A stretch of DNA of 64,000 nucleotides. Origin: Macrostomum hystrix (taxonomy: Eukaryota > Platyhelminthes > Macrostomidae). Below, piece after piece: positions 34,848-46,404 of this stretch (the first letter of the stretch is position 1; the number at the start of each line of letters is the position of its first letter). A program made the translations under genes and the position numbers. The notes under the pieces were generated by a model that saw only the letters and a program-made list of their open reading frames with translations, did not search any database and was not told where the DNA came from. The stretch lies in assembly GCA_950097015.1 (NCBI GenBank), contig CATNEN010000001.1, positions 7,745,001 to 7,809,000 of the forward strand. The letters are read 5' to 3'.

Positions 34848-35880
34848 CTAAAGTGTTTTAAAAAAACATTTGAAGTTTTCTACACATATCGAATTTGGCT
34901 TAACAACTGTTTCTTAGAAAAAAACTAATTTAGAAGTAATCTTGTGAATCGCACGTATTTTTCATATTATTCTACTTATCAGACACGCCAGTCAGTAGTA
35001 TACAAGGAAAGTTCTACTTTAAAATAGAACAAAATATTACCTTTACACGAGCAAACTGTAGACTTGTAAAATTCAACATTGTTATTCTTGTTTATGCCTG
35101 AAATGTGAGGGAGAAACATTATGTTACTGTAAGATTTAAAAAGTTTTCAAAAAAAGCGGAACACCATTCTATGATATTTAACAATATATAAATCAGACAT
35201 AATATATAGACATCAAACTTTATAACAAGTCAGGTCAAGTGTCAATAAATCATCATAAATGACAAACTGTTAAGATTGATTTTTTAACAAAAAATATATA
35301 AAAACTTACCCTTTCTAAAAGAAATTTTTCGATCTTAAAATTAGTTATCATTGTGGTTTCTGAACGGCGCCAGACCAGACCTTTAAATTGAGTTTAAATA
35401 GTATTCGTTATTAGTTAAAATTTGTCATAATAAATTAAAATGCGATTTAATAGCTTTTATTTTCAGAAGAAATAAAAGATTCAACAGCATTTTTAGATGT
35501 TCAGGTCAAGTGTCTTAAAATTGCATCATTTAAAAAACCTATTTAAAGTACAAACTTGATTTCTACCATAAAATAAAAGACATACCATTGTTCTAGTTTA
35601 ATAAGTTCAGTAAATAATTGTAGACTGTCTGCGAAGTACTGAAATGAGTACGTCAATTATTAATTTACTTTACTGTTTCAACAAGACAATTGCTAAAAAA
35701 ATCCTTATTTTTTATGCAAAACAAACCCAACTTATCTACTGGGACTAGTTAGGAGTTAGGAAAAAACTGTGACTTCCAAAGACTTCTAACGCCTACGCAT
35801 TTTGTCTTGAGTACGTGCAAGGGGCAATAAAAGTGCATACGACTCTTCAGACTATGTTCTAACAATTGTAAGCTAGATTC
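34848..35880. other. Upstream of MIPEP, AT-rich
   Basis: Should contain the short MIPEP first exon and promoter, but no in-frame ATG followed by a donor site could be chosen with confidence. No repeat or conserved coding sequence was recognised. Confidence 0.4.
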
Positions 35881-35884
35881 ACAA

Positions 35885-37640
35885 CGACTGGGACTTTGAT
35901 TTTCAATGACTGGGCTTTGGATTCTTACAGACTGGGATTCGAATTTTTACAGACTGGGATTCTGATTGCTACAGACTGGGATTCTGATTGTTACAGATTA
36001 GGATTCTGATTGCTACAGATTGGGATTCGGATTGTAACAGATTTGGATTGGGATTCTTACAGTCTAGGATTCGGATTCTTACAGACTGGGATTCGGATTA
36101 TTACAGACTGGGATTCTGATTGCTACAGATTAGGATTCGGATTGTAACAGATTAGGATTGGTATTGTTACAGACTAGGATTCGGATTGTTACAGATTGGG
36201 ATTCGGATTGTTACAGATTGGGATTCGGATTGTTACAGATTAGGATTCGGATTGTTACAGATTGGGATTGGGATTGTTACAGACTGGGATTGGGATTGTT
36301 ACAGACTGGGATTGGGATTGTTACAGATTAGGATTGGATTGTTACAGATTGGGGTTGGGATTGTTACAGATTTGGATTGGGATTGTTACAGACTGGGATT
36401 CGGATTGTTACAGATTGGGATTGGGATTGTTTCGAATTGTTACAGATTAGGATTGGGATTGTTACAGATTGGGATTCGGATTGTTACAGATTAGGATTCG
36501 GATTGTTACAGATTGGGATTGGGATTGTTACAGACTGGGATTGGGATTGTTACAGATTAGGATTGGATTGTTACAGATTGGGGTTGGGATTGTTACAGAT
36601 TTAGATTGGGATTGTTACAGACTAGGATTCGGATTGTTACAGATTGGGATTCGGATTGCTACAGATTGGGATTCGGATTGTTACAGATTGGGATTCGGAT
36701 TGTTACAGATTGGGATTGGGATTGTTTCGGATTGTTACAGATTAGGACTGGGATTGTTACAGATTGGGATTCGGATTGATACAGATTGGGATTCGGATTG
36801 ATACAGATTAGGATTAGGATTGTTACTGAGTGGGTTTGTTACTGAGTGGGATTGTTACTGAGTGGGATTGGGATTGTTACAGATTAGGATTCGGATTGTT
36901 ACAGATTGGGATTCGGATTGTTACAGATTAGGATTCGGATTGTTACAGATTGGGATTCGGATTGTTACAGATTGGGATTCGGATTGTTACAGATTAGGAT
37001 TCGGATTGTTACAGATTGGGATTGGGATTGTTACAGACTGGGATTGGGATTGTTACAGATTAGGATTGGATTGTTACAGATTGGGGTTGGGATTGTTACA
37101 GATTTGGATTGGGATTGTTACAGACTAGGATTCGGATTGTTACAGATTGGGATTCGGATTGTTACAGACTAGGATTCGGATTGTTACAGATTGGGATTGG
37201 GATTGTTTCGGATTGTTACAGATTAGGATTGGGATTGTTACAGACTGGGATTGGGATTGTTACAGATTAGGATTGGATTGTTACAGATTGGGGTTGGGAT
37301 TGTTACAGATTTGGATTGGGATTGTTACAGACTAGGATTCGGATTGTTACAGATTGGGATTCGGATTGTTACAGACTAGGATTCGGATTGTTACAGATTG
37401 GGATTGGGATTGTTACTGAGTGGTATTGGGATTGTTACAGATTAGGATTGGGATTGTTACTGAGTGGGATTGTTACTGAGTGGGATTGGGATTGTTACAG
37501 ATTAGGATTGGGATTGTTACTGAGTGGGATTGTTACTGAGTGGGATTGGGATTGTTACAGATTAGGATTGGGATTGTTACTGAGTGGGATTGTTACTGAG
37601 TGGGATTGGGATTGTTACATATTTTATTAGGGATTCGGAT
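35885..37640. repeat. 22 bp minisatellite between MIPEP and PPP1R15
   Basis: About 80 copies of GATTGTTACAGATTGGGATT plus two bases, with many GGGATTGGGATT variants. A distinctive run containing GGATTGGATTGTTACAGATT then GGGGTTGGGATTG recurs near 36330, 36560, 37060 and 37270, so blocks of about 200-250 bp have been copied. The right end (37400-37620) switches to GTTACTGAGTGGGATT units. It is intergenic or a 5' intron of MIPEP. Confidence 0.96.
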
Positions 37641-39040
37641 TCTAAAGAGGATTTAGGTTATAACCGATGGGGGATTAGGATTTCTACAAATGGATTCTAA
37701 CTGGTGACGATTTTGATTTTGACAGATTCGTTACACATGACGCTTAGGAATTGGGATTTTAGAAGGCTAAACACAGACAAGACACTATACAACGCTTTGG
37801 TAAGTGCTTTGAGAATAAAATCTAAGCTTTTTACATTACACATATTCTGGCATACAAGCTTTGCACAGAATTGAAGCAAAGAACTTTTATTATTATTAAT
37901 CAACGCCTACGCATTGCAGCCAAAGCTACGGTTAGTCAGTGGAGTACATTATAACCATGTGAAATGGAGAAGTGTTCTTTCTTATCTATATATATCTCTT
38001 TCTAAATGACTATTTTTTAGCATTTACTGAAAAAAATCAACGCATAGCAACAAACTCGTTTGTTTTATATTTAAAAAACTCATAGATAGTATTTTCAGTC
38101 AATTGTACTTTTTGCAATTGAACACCTTGGAAAGAAGTACACAAGAAAGAAAATATTAGACAGCTTCATACTTCGTTGCTAGAAAATAAAAAATTTTTTA
38201 AGTCGCAGTTCTCTTTTAATTTTCACAATGCGTCACCGAAGAGATCACAGAAAAGGGTTTGAAAGTTATAACAAACTTGGTGATTATAATAGAAAATCTG
38301 AATGATAGACCCGTTTAGCAAGTGAAAATACATAGCAACAAAGTTAATAAGCAAGGCCAAGTAACCTATTAATAATTATTCATAACATTATGATGCATCA
38401 AACATAAATATATTATTTTTAAACTGAGTAAATAATAATAAATAAAGCCTTTTATTTAAATAAAAAACACTGCTTTTCACTATAGTGACCAGGACAAATA
38501 TACTATTCTAATAGGCAAACAGATACACACAAACAGAGTGTAGCTTTTTGACACACTGGAAATCGAGGAAGATATTTTTCAAAATTAAACAAGTACTCAG
38601 ATATTTAAATATATATGAAAATAACAGCATATATAAACATTTGACACAATAAACTATAAGCGATGCATAAGCAGATGTAGCATAGGAGAAACCAGGTTAT
38701 ATTGTAAAGGCAAGGTTGTATGCCAGATGAATACTACATATTTTGAATGAGGCAACATATATTGCTAGAATGCTAACACTAATGGGATTCTAAAGCATAG
38801 GGATTTTTACTTTTTAGAATATTTATTATAATTTTTTGAGAATGGGGATTGGGTTTTTAAGATTAGGGATCCATTTTTCCGATAGAGGGTTTGGACTTCA
38901 TCATGGAGATGAAGAATTTTAGATGATAAGCGAAATTTGATAAAAAGGGAAGCTTAAAGACTGGAAAAAAAACGAAGCAATCTCCTAAAAACTAAAACAA
39001 TGCAAACCGGCTCACAAAGTATAACAAAATCTGTGCTAAT
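37641..39040. other. Downstream of PPP1R15-like gene, AT-rich
   Basis: 3' untranslated and intergenic DNA. No recognisable gene, array or transposon. Confidence 0.5.
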
Positions 39041-41580
39041 TTAATTTGGCGCCAAAGTCAACCATTGCTCTTGTATGTAGCGCCGCATTTTGTCTCGATG
39101 CGCAACAGTTAAAATTCGGGACAGGCAACGCTCGGCTCGCTGTACATCGGCTTGAAAGCTGAATTTGGCGCTTAGGTGACTGTCGCGACGCGCCGCTCGA
39201 TAGTCGTCGGCAGTAAATGGGCCGGAGTCGATTTCGTGAACCTGGCTGGGTCGCTGATCGAAACTCACCTGCAAATTTTAGGATTAGATTAATTTCAAAT
39301 TAATTTTTTTTCTTGACTTCGAAAGCTTACTCCGTTTTTTAGGTAACAAATAAATTAAATGTGAATATGGTTCATGGTTAGAAAAAGCAGCCAAGTAACA
39401 GCCAACTATAAGGACGGGAGTGGGGGTTAAAGATAGCAGCTAATTAGAAGGACGGGAGTGGGGGTTAATGATAGCAGCTAATTAGAAGGACGGGAGTGGG
39501 GGTTAAAGATAACAGCCAATTAGAAGGACGGGAGTGGGGGTTAAAGATAACAACTAATTAGAAGGACGGGCGTGGGGTTTAAAAAAAACAGCCAATTATA
39601 CCGAGGGAGAAAGGGGTAAAAGACAACAGCCAATTAGAACGACGGATGAAAAGGTAAAAGACAACAGCCAATTAGAACGACGGGTTAGGCTAGAGCTTAA
39701 GATAACAGCCAATGAGGAGTAGGAAGGAGGTTAGAAGCAGCAGACACTTAGATGTGGGCAATTGACAAAGGAAAGGAGTACAAAAAATTACTTAAATGAA
39801 AAGTCGAGAGAGATCAGTAAAAACAAATCAGGATTGGCTATAGCTAAAATTTGGTCACACATGAATTTAATTCCATAAGTTGTCAAATTTGCTTATGTAA
39901 ATTTCCAATAATAACCTCTTACCTGTCGTTTCGGTGCCAATTGTCCATTTCGGGGTGACCTAACGCCGCCGCAGCAGATGCAGACCCAGTCAACGTTTGC
40001 TTTCAATTGCGCATACTCGTCTCGCTCTTCCGGCGTCAATTCGGGATAATCGAACGATACCCAATCATTGTCACTGTCATCAGAGGTTTCGTCTAGACAG
40101 TCAATGTCGCTCTCTGATTCGTTATCAGAATCAATTGAATTCGACAAGGTGGGAAGCACCAAAGAGCTAGGAGAATAGGGCGAAGGCGGTGATGCTGGAT
40201 GCGGCAGCGGCGGCGGAGTCGGAGTGACGATTGCCAAACAATTTGACAGCTTAGACAATGGCTTGACATCATAGTTTGGCATTGCCATCATTGACTTAGT
40301 AGACACAGTTTGGGTTATGGCCACAGTTGTTGTCATTTTATTAGCTGTAGCTGCTCTGTTTGACAATGTTGAAGCTTGAAGGCAGACATCGATTGAGTAG
40401 TCGCAGAACGACATAGCTTGTAGTAGGAGGGCTAGTAGTAGGGGCCGCACACGACTCCTAAAAGTATATAATTTAATAGTATTTCACTTTTACGTGTAAT
40501 TAAAAACAGTTATGCATTTGTTATATATAGCTTGGCTGCCTTAATCTGGTAAGTAGTATATCTTACTAAATATTTAGTACACACAACAATTTTTAGTGCA
40601 CATGGTACACCCTTGGCATGCACAAAAACTTTTTATTCAAAAAAGAAAAAATGAAAGTAAAAAATAATTTTGCAACTTTAAATACAAAACCATTTTTAAG
40701 CACACTTTTTAAATAAATTATACAGATCTATTTAGATTTTGTTTTACCTAATTATCATGATATTAAAAATACTAGGCCTAGCACATTTTATTTAAAAGCA
40801 AGAATTGTTCATTTTATTGAACAGTCTTAAAGTCACTTGCAACTTTGCACTTGTATATGCCAAATGGTTAGCTATATTATTGGTCTATACATGATAGGTT
40901 GAAACTTGAAACTAGTTTGTACACAAACTTAATATTCATGTTCAAAATGTATGCCAAGTGTATGCCAACAGCCACTGAAGCACTTAGAACTAGTTTGGCA
41001 TACAGGCCACCTTATGGACTATGGGATTCAAAATTGGTCTAAAATCTACAATGCTGATGTAATCTGTTTAATGCAAAAACTAAGTAAATAATGCTTTACT
41101 TAAGGCCTAATCTCTAGACTCTAATAGCTATACACATTAAAAAATATATAATTTACTATTTTAGTCATAAAAATAAAGAAACAAGGCTCAGCTAATAAAT
41201 ATCTTGCTTCAGCTTAGGCCTAATAAATAAATAAATAAATAAATAAATAGACCATATCTTGCAATTGCAAAGCTGCAAAACATTAAGAAAAAAGTTACTT
41301 ACCTTGAACTCAACAACTGAATAGGTAAAGAGCTTCTCTTGGTCTTAGATTCACAAGAAAGGCAACATTTCTTAGTACAAGAATTATGACTGACTGTCAC
41401 TTCATAGCAAAGCAAAATATGATCAGAACTATTACAAGAAAATAAGTCAAAATGATTCCACGGAGTCCTATTGAGTGGAAACAGGAACTGCTGGTGCTTG
41501 GAGAGTGCTAGCTTTTGATACAAGAAAAAGTAGTCAAAAAGTGCTGATTCATTCAGACAAAGTGCTTTAATGCAGCACAT
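39041..41580 (-). CDS. Protein phosphatase 1 regulatory subunit 15-like (GADD34/CReP family)
   Basis: Family members bring PP1 and actin to phosphorylated eIF2alpha and so end the integrated stress response. Exons on the minus strand: 41580-41303, 40457-39923, 39268-39041; phases 2 and 0 match, giving 346 residues. Exon 3 opens with the PP1-docking RVxF motif: KRQVSF at about residues 269-274, spanning the splice junction. The short core that follows (FSFQADVQRAERCLSRILTV then HRDKMRRYI) matches the conserved C-terminal segment of PPP1R15A/B (RFxxRIxxxExxLxxxLTxxHRxRM). Upstream are an acidic DSDNESESDIDCLDETSDDS tract, a proline-rich stretch and a cysteine-rich N-terminus. The start ATG at 41580 is the first after an in-frame stop. 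The low-complexity N-terminal two thirds are not conserved in the family, so the call rests on the C-terminal 75 residues. Confidence 0.72.
39400..39720. repeat. 38 bp minisatellite in PPP1R15-like intron 2
   Basis: About 8 copies of a 38 bp unit containing AGCTAATTAGAAGGACGGGA then GTGGGGGTTAA. The first five copies are close and the last three decay. It occupies half of intron 39269-39922. Confidence 0.92.
41220..41250. repeat. (AAAT)n microsatellite
   Basis: Seven consecutive TAAA tetranucleotides in the first intron of the PPP1R15-like gene. Confidence 0.9.
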
Positions 41581-44230
41581 AGTATCTAGCAAATTTTTAA
41601 GTAACTCGAAAGAAACTTGTTAAGCTACTGCAGAATTTTGGTTTAAGATTTTTAAATGCATGCATGCAGCATGCCTAAAGCAGTAGGCCTACTCTATAAA
41701 TGTCTTGCTGTTGCAATCGATGTACTCGCGGTCACTTAGGCTTAGCTAGGCCCTAGCTAGAACTAGAAGAGTACACTTAACTTTAAAATTAAGACAAGAA
41801 CGTTTTTTATGAAAAAGTTGCTACTTATTTGCTAATTAGTAATTTAACTCATAGATTACAAGTCAATTTTATACATAAAATTTCGAAATTTGCTTTCTGT
41901 TATGCTTGTTCAATGATGTTTATTAAAGTCACGCTGACACTCAGATTAACCAAAAATAGAAAATTAACGAAACTTCGACCATTTCGTCATGTTGCTCAAA
42001 CTAAAATCACAAAAGTTGCTAAAAAGCTGCCTTTAAAAATATAAAAAAGATTTTAGCTTTAACAAAAGGTGTAAAAAGCATTGTGTATTCGCATTACTTA
42101 AACAGTAATAAAAACGTTTTGTTTAACTATTTAATTACCACATATTTTATAAACCGTAGCCTGGTAATAAAATAATCCTAAGTAACTATATATAGCTTTT
42201 ATCCAAGGAGAGGACTCTTTTTCGAGTGGTCCTTGCTTTTTTATTGCTAAGACATAAAAAGGGCTTCCTAAAATTATAGTCTATTTTAATAAACTCATGT
42301 TAGATCTTTGACAGCACTGAAATTTCTGACTTATAATGAACTCGACTGAGCGACACAAAACTACTAGTGGACACTCAAACCTACTATATTATTTTGCTTT
42401 TTATAACACCTTTACGTGTGTATAGTCCTCAATTCCATTAAAAAATTTAATCGTAAATATGTCTACAGTGCAGTATACGTCTGACAGAAATTAAGGCTTG
42501 TCGCCAGGCCATTCTGCTCGCCCTCCAGCCTTTGATCGCAAAGCCGCACGTTTCATGCTGATCCATGCCGGCAATCTTTAGCCGGCCCTGCTCAGCCTGA
42601 TGCGCGGCCACCGTTGGTCGCGGCATTGATGTATCAGTTAATTTATTCTCTTTGTTTTTGGTTGCAGTTACAACGGACCAATAGTAATTATTAAACCTAG
42701 GTTCGGTGCTGTGTCTTCCTGACTTCGATTTGTCGTTGACGTCGATTAACCAGTACTCACTTGTGGAGTGTGTTCCTTCTTACCAGCTTTGGTAGGTTCT
42801 AGCACAAGTCTGGCGCTTAGCCCTTGTAGTTCGTATAGTATAATCAACGTAATCACGTACACGTCTGTGACTACGACTTAATCATTGGTTAAACGATTAC
42901 TTGGAGTAGAGAGGTTTACTTAGCTCAATAAAAGACTTCTAATTAATAAATAATTAATTAGGATAACTCAAGGAACTCTTACCACAAGTCTTGGACCTGG
43001 AGTCTGATTTACTTCTCTCCGGTTCCTCTTCTCGGCGAGACTCTGAATCTGGGCTCGCTCCGGAGTTCTTGTATTTATAGAGAATCGAACCCTCTCGGGT
43101 TCGATGAGTGCGTTCAGTGTATACAGGTGTTGTACCTGTGGTAGCGTGGCACACACAATTGGTAAAATAACCAAGACAGGAACTAGATTTCGAGAGAGAG
43201 AGTTTATACCGGCCTCAACACTGAATGCTTCGTAGCAGTGGACAACCCGGTAGTCAGGCTAGATTTACCTAGTTTTCTCGGTCTTGCCTTGAATCAAACA
43301 ATGATTCTTGCAACCTAGTTCTGCTCTGAAATCTGACGATGTACTCTGCTTCGAAACGCAGTACACGGTCTAACTTCACTATAAGTTAGCAGTAGTTTAG
43401 CTCGCAAACGTAGACACCAACAATGCAAGAGTTGCAAGGGATGCAAGACGTAAGTGTCGCAAAACGCATGAAGACTGGAGACAAGAAACGTGCATATTCA
43501 TACAGAAGTTGTGTTTACCACGGCACTAACACCATCTCAAGAATTCGTCGGACTGTGCTCTACTCATAGTAGGAGCATTTGAGCGTTGTTATGCCAGTCT
43601 TCTTCCGAACTTAAGCGATTGCACCATGGTGTGCAATGTGACTTAGTGCGCAGACAGAGCTGGAAGGAGAGAGAGACAGCGGAGGGGGGTGGCGAGCGGA
43701 GGTGACAGTGCAGGGGGAACACTAACTACCAACCCCTAGCCCTCCCACAGACCTAGAACAGCCTGACTCACAGATTGCCTGGAGGCTGCTCAGCAGTCTA
43801 CAGCACATCACAGGTGTCAAACTGGTGTCAAAAAGTCTGGGTCAACGCTTGACAACTTGATAGGATAGATTTTTTTACAACTAAAGCAGTAGTATAGAAA
43901 CGCAAAAAGATGGATTATCGCTTTCTTGACCTTGATTGATTTTGGGTAACATTATTGGTTTGATTGTTGGTCGCTTTATGACATAAAAAAGGATTTGATA
44001 CTATTAACAGTAGTCACATTACTTTTGATTGATTCGTTTGTCCTTTCTTGGCGAAATGAATCACATGCTGTACTTGTATGTTTTTTGGTTCGCGCAGAAG
44101 AACAAGAAGGCCTGGCGCATCATGCGGCGGGGATGAGACATGCCTCGAGTAATACGGATCTTCCATATAATTGGGTTCGTGCGTCCTATATAGGTTGCAG
44201 CCAATTATAATAAATAATGATTATCTTAGA
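41581..44230. other. Intergenic, probable old retroelement debris
   Basis: From 41581 to about 42480 AT-rich, nothing seen. From 42480 to 43870 base composition is more balanced, with a minus-strand TATA-like CTATAAATAC near 43080 next to a hairpin (43084-43105), which could be an LTR or promoter. A 71-codon open frame at 43995-44210 lies directly upstream of a polypurine tract and might be the end of a retroelement protein, but it has no recognisable domain. Confidence 0.35.
43084..43105. other. Perfect 9 bp hairpin beside a TATA motif
   Basis: ATCGAACCC and GGGTTCGAT are exact inverse complements separated by TCTC. On the minus strand a CTATAAATAC box follows after a few bases. It could be a promoter-proximal hairpin or a decayed palindrome; function is unknown. 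Confidence 0.55.
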
Positions 44231-44251
44231 AATAAAAGACAGGGGGGCAAT

Positions 44252-45951
44252 TGTCACGAACTCGGCATACGAATTTCAACTCCCTCAAAGAAATTACCTC
44301 TCACTTAAGGTGGATGCTCATTTAATCGTAATAATGATTGTTGCGCTCTTCAAAGTAATTAAAAACTGCAGCCCATCGTGCAAGCTATAGCGTACTGACT
44401 ACTGACTCACCGTCACAGCGCTCTTATAGGCTCAGCTGGAAGGCGCAAGTCTAACATTCACCTATAATGTCCGTCAATGTTACGAATGGATTATCGTGCA
44501 CCTGCAGAATTAGATTTACGAGTAATTGCAGGCTCCATGCATGTTTACAGAATCAATCTTCCGGCCTGACGTTTTTCTCGTCGACCTTTCCGCAATTGGG
44601 AACTTTAAGCACGCGCGTCGTTGCTATACGATCAAAGCCTTAAAAAGCGTTTGTTAGTATAGGCAGATATCTCAACGGTGTTTTTAGCCGATAATGGTGC
44701 CCGATTTCTTGGGAAACACGATGCAGATGTACAAGTGCAGGCAATTGTATGTGATTAGAAAAACTTGGGTTTTCTAAAATCCTATATTGCCTGCATATGT
44801 ATGTACCAATTCGGTATAAAAAAAATTTTCGCATGCCATGTTGTAGTGTCAGCTTGTTTGCCTTCTATCTCCCCGTGTTATTATTCAGTACTTATTTTTA
44901 GACACGTGTTTTTGCTAAAAGTCACCCACGCCAAGCCGGGCCGGACCAGCCGGGGGAACGGACGCCCACCACCCCGCGAGCGCTACCCCTGGGCTACAGT
45001 CCCGGCCAATCAGCGAGCGACCCGGCCTCACTACCTGTCTACCCTCTGCAAGAAGCTACCCCGGGGCAAGAACGGCGGTCGCAAGTCTACTGTGATTTGT
45101 TGCCTTGGCTCAAGCTACAGCCAGGCATCCACCTCGCCGATCGACCTAATTTGTGGTTAAAATGACTCTATAAAAGGAAGCGTGTTTTTGCAGTGACTTT
45201 TATCGTTCTCCGCAATTCGCCTCACACTGTGAGAAGCACGTGCAAACCAGTCCACTTTGTTTTGTCTCTCCCCGCCCGACCACGCTCCGCTTGTTCAGTT
45301 AGGTAGCTTTTGGCGCTACGCGTCTTGAGAGTGTGCCGCTGACAAGTGTGGTCTAGATAGGCGCTTGTTGTCGAAGTCAGTACGTGCTCTCTTCGGAGAC
45401 TCCGCCGTCAGGCAGAAGGAGTGCCAACCGATAGGAGCTGTCGGGGCAGCGCTGAAAGCAGAGACAACCGGAGCCTCTCGGGAAGAGTAGGGCGCGGATT
45501 AGGCCAGTTTAGGTAAAATTGTTATATCCAAATTGTTTGACCGAACTTGCTTTTCACTGTGAGCGCGCTATAATTTATTTCCGTGTGAACATCCCTATTC
45601 TGTCAGTGTAACTTTTAAATCAAGTAAACGAGATTCAAATCAATTCCTACTCTTATCTGGAATCTTAGCGAGTCACAGATTAACACTCACTCCCAATCAA
45701 TTTATTCGAGTCTTCGTGTTCACACTGTGTTATTCTTTTTCATTGGGAGTTTCGCCGGGCCGGAGGGACACGCGGGTCTCATCGCTTATCTATTCCACTT
45801 CGCTCGCTACCACAGTCTCTAACGCTATTTAATTCCAGATTTCCCTGCTGCTATTGAAACGATTGGTAGGACACCGACCTCGGTGAATAGTGAATAGTCG
45901 CTAGCTTTAAATTCCTCACGCTCCTGCAGCTAGGACATTCATTTTATTACA
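44252..45951 (+). mobile_element. Probable LTR (3' LTR or solo) of a retrotransposon
   Basis: A polypurine tract (AAATAAAAGACAGGGGGG, about 44230-44247) is followed by TGTCACGAAC, the expected arrangement at the start of a 3' LTR. A good TATA box (CTATAAAAGG) is at 45168. About 780 bp further the sequence TTTATTACA offers a plausible ACA end. No 5' LTR, gag or pol was seen in this window, so the right boundary and the family are inferred. Confidence 0.4.
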
Positions 45952-46302
45952 ATGTAACCTTCTTAATTAACCAAGTTTAAACTAACTCGTATATATAAAC
46001 TATACATCATGAAGAAGTGTTTTAGTGTTTTAGTCACTTCAAAAAATGTTTCTGAACTTTGATGATAAGTTAAAACAGAAAATAAATTCATCGATACGTA
46101 CGAATGTACAAGATTTACCAGATTTCGTTACCTGGTTTTGATCTATAGCAAAGTTCAGTTATCTATATATAAAGTTAGCATTTCAACAAGAGGAAAACAT
46201 ATTTAGTGTCCTAAATTCACTATAGTGCATTAGTTATTCCAGCTGCTAAATTAGTACCAGAAATAGTTGCAAGGGTAAAATTTCGGGTATAATTTGTCCC
46301 CG

Positions 46303-46400
46303 ACCCAGTCCATGGACTGAGCAGCTGTACACGGCCAGGGAACAGCTGCTGATGTGGCACAGGCTGTATGTTTGGTCCAATGTTTTCAATTGAAATTCAG
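46303..46400 (+). repeat. Dispersed repeat, same family as 20027-20135
   Basis: CAGTCCATGGACTGAGCAGC and a later GTATGTTTGGTCCAAT are shared with 20027-20135. It lies just past the stop codon of the fucolectin-domain gene. A shorter related piece (CAGTCTATGGACTGAACAG) is at about 50880. Confidence 0.55.
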
Positions 46401-46404
46401 ATTT

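Noticed and set aside
44765-45160. 131-codon plus-strand frame with Arg/Pro-rich C-terminus
   Set aside because: It lies within the probable LTR upstream of the TATA box, and has no conserved motif.
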